DNA of 64,000 nucleotides from Myxococcales bacterium. GTDB lineage: Bacteria > Myxococcota_A > Polyangia > Polyangiales > Houyiibacteriaceae. Below the pieces are notes generated by a model. That model worked only from the letters and a program-made list of their open reading frames with translations. It searched no databases and had not been told where the DNA came from. Within the stretch, counting starts at the first letter, position 1; every line of letters starts with the position of its first letter. The stretch is taken from NCBI GenBank assembly GCA_019637115.1, contig JAHBWH010000017.1, positions 1 to 64,000 on the forward strand, given 5' to 3'. A program made the translations under genes and the position numbers. Shown one piece after another: positions 25,067 to 34,182 of this stretch.

Positions 25067-25951
25067 TCAGCCTCGGCGAGTCGAGGCCGACGGAGGCGCG
25101 CCGAAGCGCGCGCGGTAGGCGCGCGAGAAGGCCGCGAGGCTCCGGTAGCCGACGGCCATCGCGACCTCGCTGACCGAGGTCGCGTCGTGGGCGAGGCGGA
25201 CGCGCGCTTCGTCGAGCCGGCGGGCGCGCACGTACGCGAGCGGGCTCAGGCCGAGCTCGCGCTGAAACGCACGTCGGAGCGAGGACGAGCTCGCGCCCGA
25301 GCGTCGCGCGAGCGCGACCTGGTCGACCTCGTCGAAGAGGTGCGCCTCGAGGTAGGCGAGGGCGCGCCGGACCGTCGGCGAGCGGCCCGCGAGGAACGAG
25401 GTGCGCGCGTGGGCGTCGTCTTGCTCGCGCGCGAGGAAGTAGAGCTCCTTGAGCAGCTCGGTCTCGAGGAAGCGCGTCGCGTCGTTGTCGCGCCTGCGGC
25501 AGACCGCGCGCTCGAAGACATACCGCTGCGCGAGCTCGTTCATCCACGTGGTCCTCGGGAGGTGGCGCGACCGTGAGAGGATGCGTCCCAAGAGCTCGGG
25601 ATCGATCTGCCCGGCGTACGTCGCGACGCACCGCTCGACGAGCGCGGGGTGCAGCTCGAAGAGCGCGAGGCGCGACACCGGGCTCGTGAAGGCGGCGCGC
25701 GCGACGTCGCCCGCGGCGAGCAGGACGAGCCCGCCCACGTCGAGGGGAACGCCTCCGTCCGCGCCCAGGACGTCGCCGACGAGCTCGCCCACCGTCGGCT
25801 CGAGCACGAAGAGCAGTCGCGGCCGCGCGCTCGAGCGGAGCGCCCAGCGGCGTCGCGCGCGGTGCTCGTACGCGATGCCGAGCGGCGGCGCTGGATCGTC
25901 GAACCGCTCGACCACCTCGGCTCGAGCTTCTCTCTGCGTCCCCTCGCTCAC
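25067..25951 (-). CDS. AraC-family transcriptional regulator
   Basis: 294 aa from GTG 25951; upstream in-frame sequence is not protein-like. The N-terminal ~170 residues are a probable cupin-type effector domain. The C-terminal double HTH is clear: VRRALAYLEAHLFDEVDQVALARRSGASSSSLRRAFQRELG and then the AraC signature region LARLDEARVRLAHDATSVSEVAMAVGY with FSRAYRARFG. It is divergent from the PQQ-dehydrogenase/amylase operon across 152 bp, and so could regulate it in response to sugar; this is inference. Confidence 0.88.
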   Translation of the reverse strand: MSEGTQREARAEVVERFDDPAPPLGIAYEHRARRRWALRSSARPRLLFVLEPTVGELVGDVLGADGGVPLDVGGLVLLAAGDVARAAFTSPVSRLALFELHPALVERCVATYAGQIDPELLGRILSRSRHLPRTTWMNELAQRYVFERAVCRRRDNDATRFLETELLKELYFLAREQDDAHARTSFLAGRSPTVRRALAYLEAHLFDEVDQVALARRSGASSSSLRRAFQRELGLSPLAYVRARRLDEARVRLAHDATSVSEVAMAVGYRSLAAFSRAYRARFGAPPSASTRRG

Positions 25952-26103
25952 GGCGCCATCGTAACCCCCCTGCCCGGAAGTTCGAGCCGGAGGCGTGCGC
26001 CGAAGAGCGAGGCGGGCGCGGGATCGGGAGCCGTGCGCGTCGCGAGCAAGAGGATGCGCGTGGCGAGCAAACCTCCGCGAGGCGCGCGCTTCAACCTCGG
26101 TGC

Positions 26104-28869
26104 ATGTCCGATGCCTCTCGTGGCCACCTCTCCACCTCATCGTCACCTGCGACGAGGCGCGTCCTCGCCGCGCGCGCGCCTCGCCACGTTCGTCCGTCGG
26201 TCGGTCGTCTCCGCCCCTTCGTCGGGTGCGCGCTCGGCGTCGCCTCGAGCGTGCTCTGGCTGATGGGCTGCGATCCGTCGTCGCAGGCGGCCACCGCGAC
26301 CCTCGAGCGACGCCCCACCAACACGAGCTGCGTGGCGCCTCCGCGGCCGTCCGGCGGCGCTCGTCTCCGCCTCGAGCCGGTCTTCTCTTCGGTGCGGCCG
26401 AGCCGCGCCGTGGCGATGCTCGAGGTCGAGGCCGACAGGTTCTTGCTCGCCGAGCAGGCGGGGCGTCTATCTGTCTTCGATCGCGCAGGCGGCCCGGCGC
26501 GCCTCTTCGCCGACCTCACCGATCGCGTCGACGCGAGCGAGTACGAGGGCGGCCTGCTCGGCGTCGCGCTCCACCCGGACTTCGCGCGCAATCGATGGGT
26601 CTTCGTCTCGTACACCGCGCGCGTCGCGGGGCGCCTGACCTCTCGGGTCTCCCGCTTCGAAGCGTCGACGAGCGGCGACCGGCTGCTCACCGCTTCCGAG
26701 CGCGTGGTCCTCGAGGTCGCTCAGCCCGCGGCGAACCACAACGGCGGGCACGTCGCGTTCGGGCCTGACGGAATGCTCTACGTCGCGCTCGGCGACGGCG
26801 GCGGCGCGAACGACCCCTTCCGCACCTCGCAGGATCTGGGGTCGCTGCTGGGGAAGATCCTTCGCCTGGACGTCGGTCGGATCCCCTACGCGATCCCGGC
26901 GGACAACCCGTTCCGTGGCGTCAGCGGCGCGCGCGCCGAGATCTGGGCCTACGGCCTGCGCAACCCGTGGCGCTTCTCGTTCGATCGCGCGACCGGCGCG
27001 CTCTACGCCGGGGACGTCGGGCAGGACGAGCGCGAGGAGATCAACCTCATCGTCCGCGGAGGCAACTACGGGTGGAGCCTCCGCGAGGGCACGCGCTGCC
27101 TCCGCGCGGGCTGCGAGCGCGACGGGCTCATCGACCCGGTCGTGGAGTATGGCCGCGACGCAGGCATCTCCGTGACTGGCGGCTACGTCTATCGTGGCGC
27201 CGAGATCTCGTGGCTCGCGGGTCGTTACGTCTTCGGAGACTTCGGGTCGGGCAACGTCTGGGCGCTCGACGAAGATGCCCGCTCGGGGACGGCGCGGATG
27301 GAGCGCGTCGCCGATGGCTCGGGCGTCTCGATCGTCTCGTTCGCGGAGGACCGGCGCGGAGAGCTCTATGTCCTCGGCTGGGCGCCCTCACAGGGACGCA
27401 TCTACCGGCTCGTCGCCGATCGTAGCCCGACGGTCGACCTCCCCGAGCGCCTCTCCGCCACCGGCTGCGTCGACCCCGCGCGGCCCTGGCTGCCCGCGTC
27501 CGGGCTGATCCCCTACGACGTCGCGGCGCCGCTCTACTCCGACGACGCCGACAAGGCGCGCTGGATCGCGCTACCCGAGGGCACGCGGATCGCGACGCGG
27601 CCCGACGGAAGCCTCGAGCTCCCGATTGGCGCCGTGCTCGTCAAGCAGTTCGCGCGCGCCGGGCGGCTGCTCGAGACCCGTCTGCTCGTTCGGCACGATG
27701 ACGGCGAGTGGGCCGGGTACACCTACGTCTGGAACGAGGCGCAGACGGACGCGACGCTCGCCCGCGGCGCCACGCGGATCCCCGCCGCCGATTGGGACGT
27801 GCCCTCGCGCGGCGATTGTCTGCGCTGCCACACCGAGGCGGCGGGGCGGGTGCTCGGCTTTCGCCTCCCGCAGCTGGCGCGTGAGGTCGGCGGCGCCGAC
27901 CAGATCGACACCTTCGCGCGCATCGGGCTCTTCGACCGCCGGGACGTCCGCGCGCCCTTCGCGCTGCCCGATCCCTTCGACGCGGACGCGGCGCCGCTCG
28001 ACGCGCGCGCTCGGGCCTACCTCGACGTGAACTGCGGGAGCTGTCATCTGCCCGGCGGCCCGGGCCGCGGGGCGTTCGATCTGCGCTTCGAGACCCCGTA
28101 CGAGGCGCAGGGGCTCTGCGACGCGCGGCCAGCGCTCGGCGATCGTGGGCTGCGCGACGCGCGCCTCGTCGCGCCAGGCGCCCCCGAGCGCTCCGTGCTC
28201 GCGCATCGAATGCGCGGGCGCGGCGAAGGCCAGATGCCTCCGCTCGGGACGACGCGCCGTCACGACGCGGGGACGGAGCTGGTCGACGCCTGGATCCGAT
28301 CGCAGCGGGGCTGCGAGGGGAGCGACCGCCGACGCACAGTCATCCTCTTTCGCCGCGAGACCCAGCCGGGCCAAGACATCTTCATCCGCGGTGGGCTCGA
28401 TCATGGGCAGATGGCAGGCCGCGGCGTCACGTGCACCGCGGAGAACCTCCGCTGCGCCATCCCCATCGTCAGCCTCAACCCCTTCTTCGGGCGAGGCGAC
28501 GCTTGGCTCGACTGGTACGGGCGCGAGCCTGGGCAGCCTTCCGACGCCTTCGGGACGCCGCTCGCTTGGACCACCGATCGATGGCCCTCCGCGTGGGGGG
28601 CGCGCCGGACGGTCGCCGAGCACGGCTTCGGAGAGACTCCGCTCAATCGCGTCGGCCCCCACGCTTGGATGCTCGACGTCGAGATGGACTGCGCGCGAAC
28701 GATCGACGGCTGGTTCGAGTTCAAGGCCTACCTGCGCGGCGGGGGCGGATGGGAGCCAGACGTCTCCCAGAGCGGCACGCCCTATCGATCGAACAACCAC
28801 TTCGGCCGGTGCGGGCACCTCAACGTGGTGTCCTGGGGTTCGGGCACGCTGCAGGCGACGCCGCTATGA
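26104..28869 (+). CDS. PQQ-type sugar dehydrogenase fused to cytochrome and starch-associated domains
   Basis: 921 aa. An unusually long signal region ends in lipobox LMGC (~residue 55). Residues ~85-440 are a six-bladed soluble-glucose-dehydrogenase-like domain (GLLGVALHPDFARNRWVFVSY, NHNGGHVAFGPDGMLYVALGDGG, IWAYGLRNPWRFSFD, NYGWSLREG). A cytochrome region of the planctomycete/PQQ-associated kind follows with two haem sites, CLRCH (Cys572) and CGSCH (Cys644). The last ~190 residues (TQPGQDIFIRGG, LDWYGREPGQ, WFEFKAYLRGG) match a domain I recall at the ends of some bacterial alpha-amylases. Expected role: oxidising starch-derived sugars at the surface. It overlaps the amylase gene (ATGA). 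Confidence 0.85.
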   Translation: MSDASRGHLSTSSSPATRRVLAARAPRHVRPSVGRLRPFVGCALGVASSVLWLMGCDPSSQAATATLERRPTNTSCVAPPRPSGGARLRLEPVFSSVRPSRAVAMLEVEADRFLLAEQAGRLSVFDRAGGPARLFADLTDRVDASEYEGGLLGVALHPDFARNRWVFVSYTARVAGRLTSRVSRFEASTSGDRLLTASERVVLEVAQPAANHNGGHVAFGPDGMLYVALGDGGGANDPFRTSQDLGSLLGKILRLDVGRIPYAIPADNPFRGVSGARAEIWAYGLRNPWRFSFDRATGALYAGDVGQDEREEINLIVRGGNYGWSLREGTRCLRAGCERDGLIDPVVEYGRDAGISVTGGYVYRGAEISWLAGRYVFGDFGSGNVWALDEDARSGTARMERVADGSGVSIVSFAEDRRGELYVLGWAPSQGRIYRLVADRSPTVDLPERLSATGCVDPARPWLPASGLIPYDVAAPLYSDDADKARWIALPEGTRIATRPDGSLELPIGAVLVKQFARAGRLLETRLLVRHDDGEWAGYTYVWNEAQTDATLARGATRIPAADWDVPSRGDCLRCHTEAAGRVLGFRLPQLAREVGGADQIDTFARIGLFDRRDVRAPFALPDPFDADAAPLDARARAYLDVNCGSCHLPGGPGRGAFDLRFETPYEAQGLCDARPALGDRGLRDARLVAPGAPERSVLAHRMRGRGEGQMPPLGTTRRHDAGTELVDAWIRSQRGCEGSDRRRTVILFRRETQPGQDIFIRGGLDHGQMAGRGVTCTAENLRCAIPIVSLNPFFGRGDAWLDWYGREPGQPSDAFGTPLAWTTDRWPSAWGARRTVAEHGFGETPLNRVGPHAWMLDVEMDCARTIDGWFEFKAYLRGGGGWEPDVSQSGTPYRSNNHFGRCGHLNVVSWGSGTLQATPL

Positions 28870-30572
28870 GCGCGCGCCTCGGGGTCACCTCGTTGGTTGC
28901 GTCGTGGACGGCGCTGGCGAGCTGCGCGTCGTCGCGGGGAGTTCTCCACGACGCCGGCCCCGTGGACGCCGGCCTGGCCGACGTCGCGCGGTGGGACGCC
29001 GACGTGGGCGACGCGGAGGAACCGCTCGATGCGCCGGGTCTGATGGACGCTGGGGTCTCCGACGCGACGCCGCTGGCTCGTGCGTGGGAGGATGAGGTCC
29101 TCTACCTCGTCCTCCCCGATCGCTTCGTGAACGGAGATCCCACCAACGACCTCGGAGACGACGCGCGTTGCCACGATCCCGAAGACCCGCGCCTCTTCCA
29201 CGGGGGCGATTGGGCAGGCCTCGCGGCGCGCGCACCCTACCTCCGAGCGCTCGGCGTCACGGCGGTGTGGATCACGCCGCCCTATCGCCAGGTCGGTCTC
29301 GCCGCGCGCGGCTGCGGCTACCACGGCTACTGGGCGGATCTTCGCGTGCCCGACGACGGCGCCCTCGAGCCGCGGCTCGGAGACGAGGCGGCGCTCACGG
29401 CGCTGGTCGACGCGATGCACGCAGAGGGGATCCGCGTGCTCTTCGACCTCGTCGTGAACCACCCTGGCCGCGCGGCGACCATCGTCGGGCAACGACCGGA
29501 GTGGTTCAACGACGACGAGGGGTGCGAGGCGCGGGGGCCGCGAGACCTCGAGTGCTCCTTGAACGGGCTCCCCGACTTCGACCATCGGCGCGCCGACGTG
29601 GCGGCCTACGTCACGGAGGTCAGCGCGGGCTGGGTGCGTCGCTTCGACTTCGACGGCATCCGAATGGACACCGTCAAGCACGTCGAGCCTGCGTACTTCC
29701 GCGACTGGTTCTTCCCCGCCGTCCGCGCCATCCGCGAGGACCTCTTCGTGGTCGGGGAGATCTTCGACGTGGGCGACCTCGGGCGACTCGAGACCTACTT
29801 CCCGACTGGCTTCGACTCCTTCTTCAACTTCCCGCTGCACGCGGCGCTGGTCGACTCGTTCGCGTCGTTGCGCTCGGTCGACCTCGTGGCGTCGCGCGTC
29901 GAAGAGACGTGGCGTCGCTTCGGCGAGCGGAGCCTGCGGCTCGCGAACTTCCTCGACAACCACGACGTCCCGCGCTTCGTTCACCGGCCCGGCCTCTCCG
30001 TTTCCGGAGCGGAGATCGCCGCGCGGCACCGGCTCGGGCTCGCCGCGCTCTTCACGCTGCCCGGCATTCCCCAGCTCTACTACGGCGCCGAGCTTGGAAT
30101 GTATGGCGGGGACGACCCCGACAACCGGCGCGACATGCCCGCCTGGGCCTTCGACGCAGAGGCGCGCGCGGGCTCGCGACCCGGCTTCGCGGGAGACCCC
30201 GCCGAGACCTTCGCGTGGGTCCAGCGGCTCGCGAGGCTGAGGCGAGACGCCGACGCGCTGCGACGCGGCGGCTACCTCGAGCTCTGGCGGCAGAACGGCG
30301 CGGCGCGGGCCAACGTCCATGCGTTCCTCCGAGCGACCGACGACGACCTCGCGATCGTGGTGCTGCACGCGGCGACGACGCCGCGATCGTTCGTGCTTCC
30401 ACTCCTGGACCACCCGGGCCTGAGCCCGAGGGAGCGGCGCCGTCTGGAAGAAGGGACCTCCCTCGTCGACGCACTCGGCTCGGGCATCGAGGCGCGCGTG
30501 GAGGGCGGCAGCGTGACCCTCCCGCTCTCGCCGCTCGGTGCCCTGGTGCTGCGACCAGGCGCCGCGCGTTGA
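28866..30572 (+). CDS. Alpha-amylase, glycoside hydrolase family 13, lipoprotein
   Basis: 568 aa; ATG overlaps the previous stop. Signal peptide with Cys in ALASC, then an Asp/Ala-rich spacer, then a GH13 barrel from about residue 75. The conserved regions are present: DLVVNHPG, nucleophile Asp268 in FDGIRMDTVKH, acid/base Glu298 in FVVGEIFD, and Asp367 in FLDNHD. The protein should cut internal alpha-1,4 bonds of starch-like glucans outside the cell. Its partner upstream carries a dehydrogenase with an amylase-type accessory domain, so hydrolysis and oxidation look coordinated in one operon. Confidence 0.93.
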   Translation: MSARLGVTSLVASWTALASCASSRGVLHDAGPVDAGLADVARWDADVGDAEEPLDAPGLMDAGVSDATPLARAWEDEVLYLVLPDRFVNGDPTNDLGDDARCHDPEDPRLFHGGDWAGLAARAPYLRALGVTAVWITPPYRQVGLAARGCGYHGYWADLRVPDDGALEPRLGDEAALTALVDAMHAEGIRVLFDLVVNHPGRAATIVGQRPEWFNDDEGCEARGPRDLECSLNGLPDFDHRRADVAAYVTEVSAGWVRRFDFDGIRMDTVKHVEPAYFRDWFFPAVRAIREDLFVVGEIFDVGDLGRLETYFPTGFDSFFNFPLHAALVDSFASLRSVDLVASRVEETWRRFGERSLRLANFLDNHDVPRFVHRPGLSVSGAEIAARHRLGLAALFTLPGIPQLYYGAELGMYGGDDPDNRRDMPAWAFDAEARAGSRPGFAGDPAETFAWVQRLARLRRDADALRRGGYLELWRQNGAARANVHAFLRATDDDLAIVVLHAATTPRSFVLPLLDHPGLSPRERRRLEEGTSLVDALGSGIEARVEGGSVTLPLSPLGALVLRPGAAR

Positions 30573-30646
30573 GGCGCTCGAGCGCGACCACGACGGGTGG
30601 TCGTGCCGAGCTGTTGCGTGTCTCTCGTGCATCGCCCAACCCCCGC

Positions 30647-30868
30647 TCACGTTTCGGCTGCGCCCTCGTAGCCGGCCTCACGGAGAGCCCCGATCAGCTC
30701 GTCGAGCGGGCTCGGGCCCTCGTGCTTCACGAAGGCCTTGCGCTCGCGCACACTCACGCGGACGTCGGTGACGCCTTTGATCTCGCGAAGGGCCCCATCG
30801 ATGTGATGCGCGCATGACCTGCAGGTCATCCCCACCACCTGGATTGTGATCTCTCGATTCTCGGTCAT
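30647..30868 (-). CDS. HMA-domain copper chaperone
   Basis: 73 aa from ATG 30868 (AAGGGG upstream); an in-frame ATG at 30901 would add eleven residues. The single heavy-metal-associated domain has the metal site MTCRSC followed by HH, and the beta-alpha-beta pattern TIQVVGMTCRSC, VSVRERKAFVKHEG, LIGALREAGYEG. Such proteins carry Cu(I) to CopA-type ATPases. It has its own copy of the CGTAAT-16-CGTC element, placed across the end of the multicopper oxidase gene. Confidence 0.9.
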   Translation of the reverse strand: MTENREITIQVVGMTCRSCAHHIDGALREIKGVTDVRVSVRERKAFVKHEGPSPLDELIGALREAGYEGAAET

Positions 30869-30938
30869 ATCCTCGGCCCCTTTCGAGCGCTGGTTCGCCA
30901 TCACGCCGATGCGACGCATGCCTCGCTCACACACAGAA

Positions 30939-30964
30939 GACGCGCGCGGTCACCAACGATTACG
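30939..30964 (-). promoter_or_regulatory. Candidate ECF promoter of the copper chaperone
   Basis: Read on the minus strand: CGTAAT (30964-30959), 16-bp spacer, CGTC (30942-30939). Spacing is identical to three other copies in this locus. The TAA in the -35-like box is also the stop codon of the multicopper oxidase. Confidence 0.6.
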
Positions 30965-32336
30965 GATTGATTCGGTCGGCGCGCATTCGCGCGGGGTCGG
31001 CGGGACCAGCGACCGTGCCGGCGGGGTGTTGGTACCAGGCGTGGGGAGCAGCGCTCTCGGGCTGCTCGCGCACCTTGAGGAGGGTGAACATGCCACCCAT
31101 GTCCACGTAGCTGAATGGGCCGGGGCCGCCACGCATCGGCAGCGAGTTCGGCGGGATCTCCATATCCATTTCGCCCATGCCGCCCATCCCGGTCTGGCCC
31201 ATCGACATGAACTCCGGCAGTACGCGCGACATCCGGCGGTCGAGCGTGCGGGTGTCGGCGCCGACCATGGGAGGCAAGCCGTGGCCCATCTGTGTCATCA
31301 CGTGATGGGTCATGTGGCAGTGCATCGCCCAGTCCCCCGGTTCCGTTGGTGTCAACTCGATCACCCGCGTGCTGCCCACCGGCACGAGCACGGTCGTCTC
31401 CGGGTACTGCGCGCTCCGGGGAACGAAGCCGCCGTCGGTCGCCGTCACCACGAAGCTCACGCCGTGGATGTGGATTGGGTGATGGTGCATCGGCGACAGG
31501 TTGCCGAGCCGAATCCGCACTCGCTCGCCCACCCCCACGAGCAGCGGCTCAGTGGCGGGATACGACTTTCCGTTGAACGTGAGGACGTTGAAGTCGGTCA
31601 TCTCGTTGGGGTCGGGACGACTTGCGCCCACACCGAGCTTCCACTCGTGAGTCATCAGCGCGAAATCGCGAGCCACGCGCGGCCCGACGGGGCGGCGCGG
31701 GTGGACCACGAGCATCCCCACCATGCCCAGCGCGATCTGGGTCATCTCGTCGTGGTGCGAGTGGTACATGAAGGTGCCGGGATGGCGGAGATCGAGCTCG
31801 TAGACCCAGGTTTCCCCACGCGGGATCGGCCGCTGGTTGAGCCCCGAGACGCCGTCCATCCCGTTCGGGAGGATCACGCCGTGCCAGTGCACGGTGGTCG
31901 GCTCAGGCAGCCGGTTCGTCACGTACACGCGGATGCGGTCGCCCTCGACCGCCTCGATCGTGGGGCCCGGTGCGTGCCCATTGTAGCCCCACACGCGCGC
32001 CCGCATCCCAGGAGCGAACTCGTGGTCGAGCTCCTCGGCAACCAGGTGCCCGACCTTGACGCCGTCTCGGATCGCCCAGCGCAGGCTCGTGCCGTTCGGC
32101 GTCACGACCTGCGGGCCCACGGCGCGGGCCCGCGGACGTGCGTCGACGAGCAGACCGCCCTGCCCGGTGTCACCGCGTGAAGGCACGTCGGCGGACGGAT
32201 GGGCCGGCCCACCGCCGGTTGATGTTTCAGCCAACGCCTGCTCACGCGCCTCCTGCGCGCTCGCCCGGCCTGCCCGCATCAGAACCGCGGTCCCTGCCGC
32301 GGCTCCGCTCCAACGAAGAAACGATCGACGCTCCAT
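30960..32336 (-). CDS. Multicopper oxidase, Tat-exported
   Basis: 458 aa from ATG 32336, with GGAGGA eight bases upstream; a longer frame exists but lacks support. It has a twin-arginine leader, MERRSFLRW. Copper ligands appear in the expected order: HWHGVILPNG and MYHSHHDEM for the trinuclear centre in the N-terminal domain, then HHHPIHIHG and HCHMTHHVMTQMG at the C-terminal end. Met-rich segments (MGQTGMGGMGEMDM) suggest cuprous oxidase activity, as in CueO/CuoB-type enzymes that oxidise toxic Cu(I) in the periplasm. One base separates it from the upstream TolC-like gene, so they share an operon. Confidence 0.93.
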   Translation of the reverse strand: MERRSFLRWSGAAAGTAVLMRAGRASAQEAREQALAETSTGGGPAHPSADVPSRGDTGQGGLLVDARPRARAVGPQVVTPNGTSLRWAIRDGVKVGHLVAEELDHEFAPGMRARVWGYNGHAPGPTIEAVEGDRIRVYVTNRLPEPTTVHWHGVILPNGMDGVSGLNQRPIPRGETWVYELDLRHPGTFMYHSHHDEMTQIALGMVGMLVVHPRRPVGPRVARDFALMTHEWKLGVGASRPDPNEMTDFNVLTFNGKSYPATEPLLVGVGERVRIRLGNLSPMHHHPIHIHGVSFVVTATDGGFVPRSAQYPETTVLVPVGSTRVIELTPTEPGDWAMHCHMTHHVMTQMGHGLPPMVGADTRTLDRRMSRVLPEFMSMGQTGMGGMGEMDMEIPPNSLPMRGGPGPFSYVDMGGMFTLLKVREQPESAAPHAWYQHPAGTVAGPADPARMRADRINP

Positions 32337-32337
32337 C

Positions 32338-33747
32338 TCAGTGTCCTCCTCCGAGCCCGTCACCTGCGGCCGGAACAGAGCCGATCGATGCCGGGGCAAC
32401 GCTCGCTCGACGACCGCGGACGAGCGCGTCCACCTCCGCGCGGGCAGTCCAGTACACGCGGAGCGCCTCGATGGCCTCGAGCTCCGCTGCGAGCTGCGCT
32501 CGCAGCGCCGCGACGAGCTGGAAGACGCCGACCTGCATCGCGTTGTACTGGAGCAGGGTCTGTCGGAGAACGTGCTGGCGCGCGGGCACGATCACTTCGG
32601 TGTACTGCCGCGCCCGCAGCTCGGCCGACGCGAGGCGATTTCGCGCGTCCCGGGCCGCCGAGCGGATCTCGATCGCGGCGCCCTCGTGGCGCTCCATGAG
32701 CGCGTCGAAGCGCGCCTCGTGCGCCGCGGTGGTGCCCTCGTTGCGATCGAAGATGGGCAACGAGATGCTCGCGCCGCCGCCCAACCGTCGTGTCTGCCCC
32801 TCCTGCTCGGCGTGCACGCCTACACGGAGGTGAGGGATCCAGCCCTCGGCGCGAGCGAGTCTGATGCGGCGCCCGGTCGCCTCGAGGCGCAATTGCATCT
32901 CGCGAAGCTCGAGGCTCGACTCGATGGCCATTCGCTCCAGCTGCTCAGTGAGCGCGCCCGCATTCGACGCCTCCGACTCGAGACGGAGAGGCTCTGCGAT
33001 CGTCCACTGCGTCGCGTGCCCGTGGAGGCCGAGGAGACGACTCAACCGCTCTCGGGCCTCCGCCCGCGCGAGTTCGAGCTCTGCCGTGGTGGCGCGCGCT
33101 TCCTCGTAGGCGGCGATCTGCGTCGCGACGTCGAGCTCGGGGACGTTGCCTGCCTGGAAGAGCATCACCGCCGCATCGCGGGCCGCTGCGATCGCGTCCA
33201 GCGCGCGCATTCCCACCTCGAGTCGCTGTTCGGCGGCCTGCGCTGCATAGAACGCCGCACGGACCTCGTACTCCGTCTCCACCACCCGCGCAGCGGCGCG
33301 AAGGCGCGCTGCCTCGAGGTCTCGGCTCGCTGCCTGGACGCGCAGGGGGGTGAGCAGTGCCCGAGTGATCTCGAGGGCGGCGAAGAGCTCGAGCTGGAAC
33401 GATTGGCCGGGGTCTCGCTGCGGACGGAAGTCGACCTCGATCTCGGGGTTCGGAAGGAGACTCGCCTGGCGGAGGGCCCCGCGCTCCACGCCGAGTTCGC
33501 GGAGGGAGGCGCGGAGCTCGCGGTTGCGGGCGATCGCGACGCGAACCGCGCGCTCGGCGTCGAGGGGCCGCGCCAGCAGCGTGTCGATCTCCGCGTCGAG
33601 CTCCGCGCCAACGGGAGCGAGCACGCCCTCCGGTAGCTGCCATCCACCGAGCCGCTCGATGCGCAGGAGGTCGCTGCGGATCGAGGTCGTCGCGCAGCCG
33701 GAGAGCGCTAGCGCGAGGGCGCAGAGTGCTCGGAGGTCAGTGCGCAT
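32338..33747 (-). CDS. Outer-membrane efflux protein, TolC/CusC-like lipoprotein
   Basis: 469 aa from ATG 33747. Lipobox LSGC gives an outer-membrane lipid anchor as in CusC/OprM. The body shows two long helical repeats typical of the family (AALEITRALLTPLRVQAASRDLEAARLR, ARDARNRLASAELRARQYTEVI). These proteins form the outer-membrane channel of heavy-metal efflux systems. No RND pump or periplasmic adaptor gene is in the operon, so it may serve a pump encoded elsewhere or act with the oxidase. It starts inside the upstream small gene (11-bp overlap). Confidence 0.9.
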   Translation of the reverse strand: MRTDLRALCALALALSGCATTSIRSDLLRIERLGGWQLPEGVLAPVGAELDAEIDTLLARPLDAERAVRVAIARNRELRASLRELGVERGALRQASLLPNPEIEVDFRPQRDPGQSFQLELFAALEITRALLTPLRVQAASRDLEAARLRAAARVVETEYEVRAAFYAAQAAEQRLEVGMRALDAIAAARDAAVMLFQAGNVPELDVATQIAAYEEARATTAELELARAEARERLSRLLGLHGHATQWTIAEPLRLESEASNAGALTEQLERMAIESSLELREMQLRLEATGRRIRLARAEGWIPHLRVGVHAEQEGQTRRLGGGASISLPIFDRNEGTTAAHEARFDALMERHEGAAIEIRSAARDARNRLASAELRARQYTEVIVPARQHVLRQTLLQYNAMQVGVFQLVAALRAQLAAELEAIEALRVYWTARAEVDALVRGRRASVAPASIGSVPAAGDGLGGGH

Positions 33748-34006
33748 GATGGGCTCGGTCCGTCTCGTGCGACGTCGCGGGCACGGACTCGTTCGCGTGC
33801 TCGAGAGCCTCCCAACCCTCGGCGGGCTCACCGGGGAGCGGCGGGTCCTCGCGGAGGGCGCGCGCGATCACGACCGGCACCGCAGGCTGCGCGTCTGGGG
33901 ACGCGGCCCAGGTGGTGGGCACCGTGGCGGGGAAGCTACGTGCGCACGCGCCGAGGAGCGTGGCAAGCAAGAGCGGGAGGATCGAGAGCGGTCGCGGGGG
34001 CATCAT
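33737..34006 (-). CDS. Small lipoprotein heading the copper efflux operon
   Basis: 89 aa; adjacent ATGs at 34006 and 34003 with GGAG upstream. Signal peptide with lipobox LGAC. The mature part is short, Pro/Ala-rich, and ends His-rich (HETDRAHHAH), which may bind metal. The 11-bp overlap with the TolC-like gene indicates coupling. It lies only about 18 bases downstream of the candidate ECF promoter. No named family. Confidence 0.75.
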   Translation of the reverse strand: MMPPRPLSILPLLLATLLGACARSFPATVPTTWAASPDAQPAVPVVIARALREDPPLPGEPAEGWEALEHANESVPATSHETDRAHHAH

Positions 34007-34023
34007 TGGGCTCCATCGCTGCT

Positions 34024-34049
34024 GACGGGGCCGACCCCTTCGCATTACG
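34024..34049 (-). promoter_or_regulatory. Candidate ECF promoter of the lipoprotein-TolC-oxidase operon
   Basis: Read on the minus strand: CGTAAT (34049-34044), 16-bp spacer, CGTC (34027-34024). The implied leader to ATG 34006 is very short but includes GGAG. It forms an inverted pair with the sigma-gene promoter (CATTACGG 34043-34050 / CCGTAATG 34092-34099). Confidence 0.65.
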
Positions 34050-34092
34050 GTCGCCCTGCGCGACCTTCGCCGCCGAGAGAAGACGCGACACC

Positions 34093-34118
34093 CGTAATGA
34101 CGACGGACCCTTTGCGTC
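34093..34118 (+). promoter_or_regulatory. Candidate autoregulated ECF promoter of the sigma gene
   Basis: CGTAAT (34093-34098), 16-bp spacer, CGTC (34115-34118), about 65 bases before the sigma-factor ATG. Same boxes and spacing as upstream of the other copper genes, as expected for a sigma factor that controls its own gene. Confidence 0.65.
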
Positions 34119-34182
34119 GGGGGAGAGTCGAGTTGGAGCTGGCGCTCGTGAGGCTCCTGCCCCACATCACAGGAGACGATCG

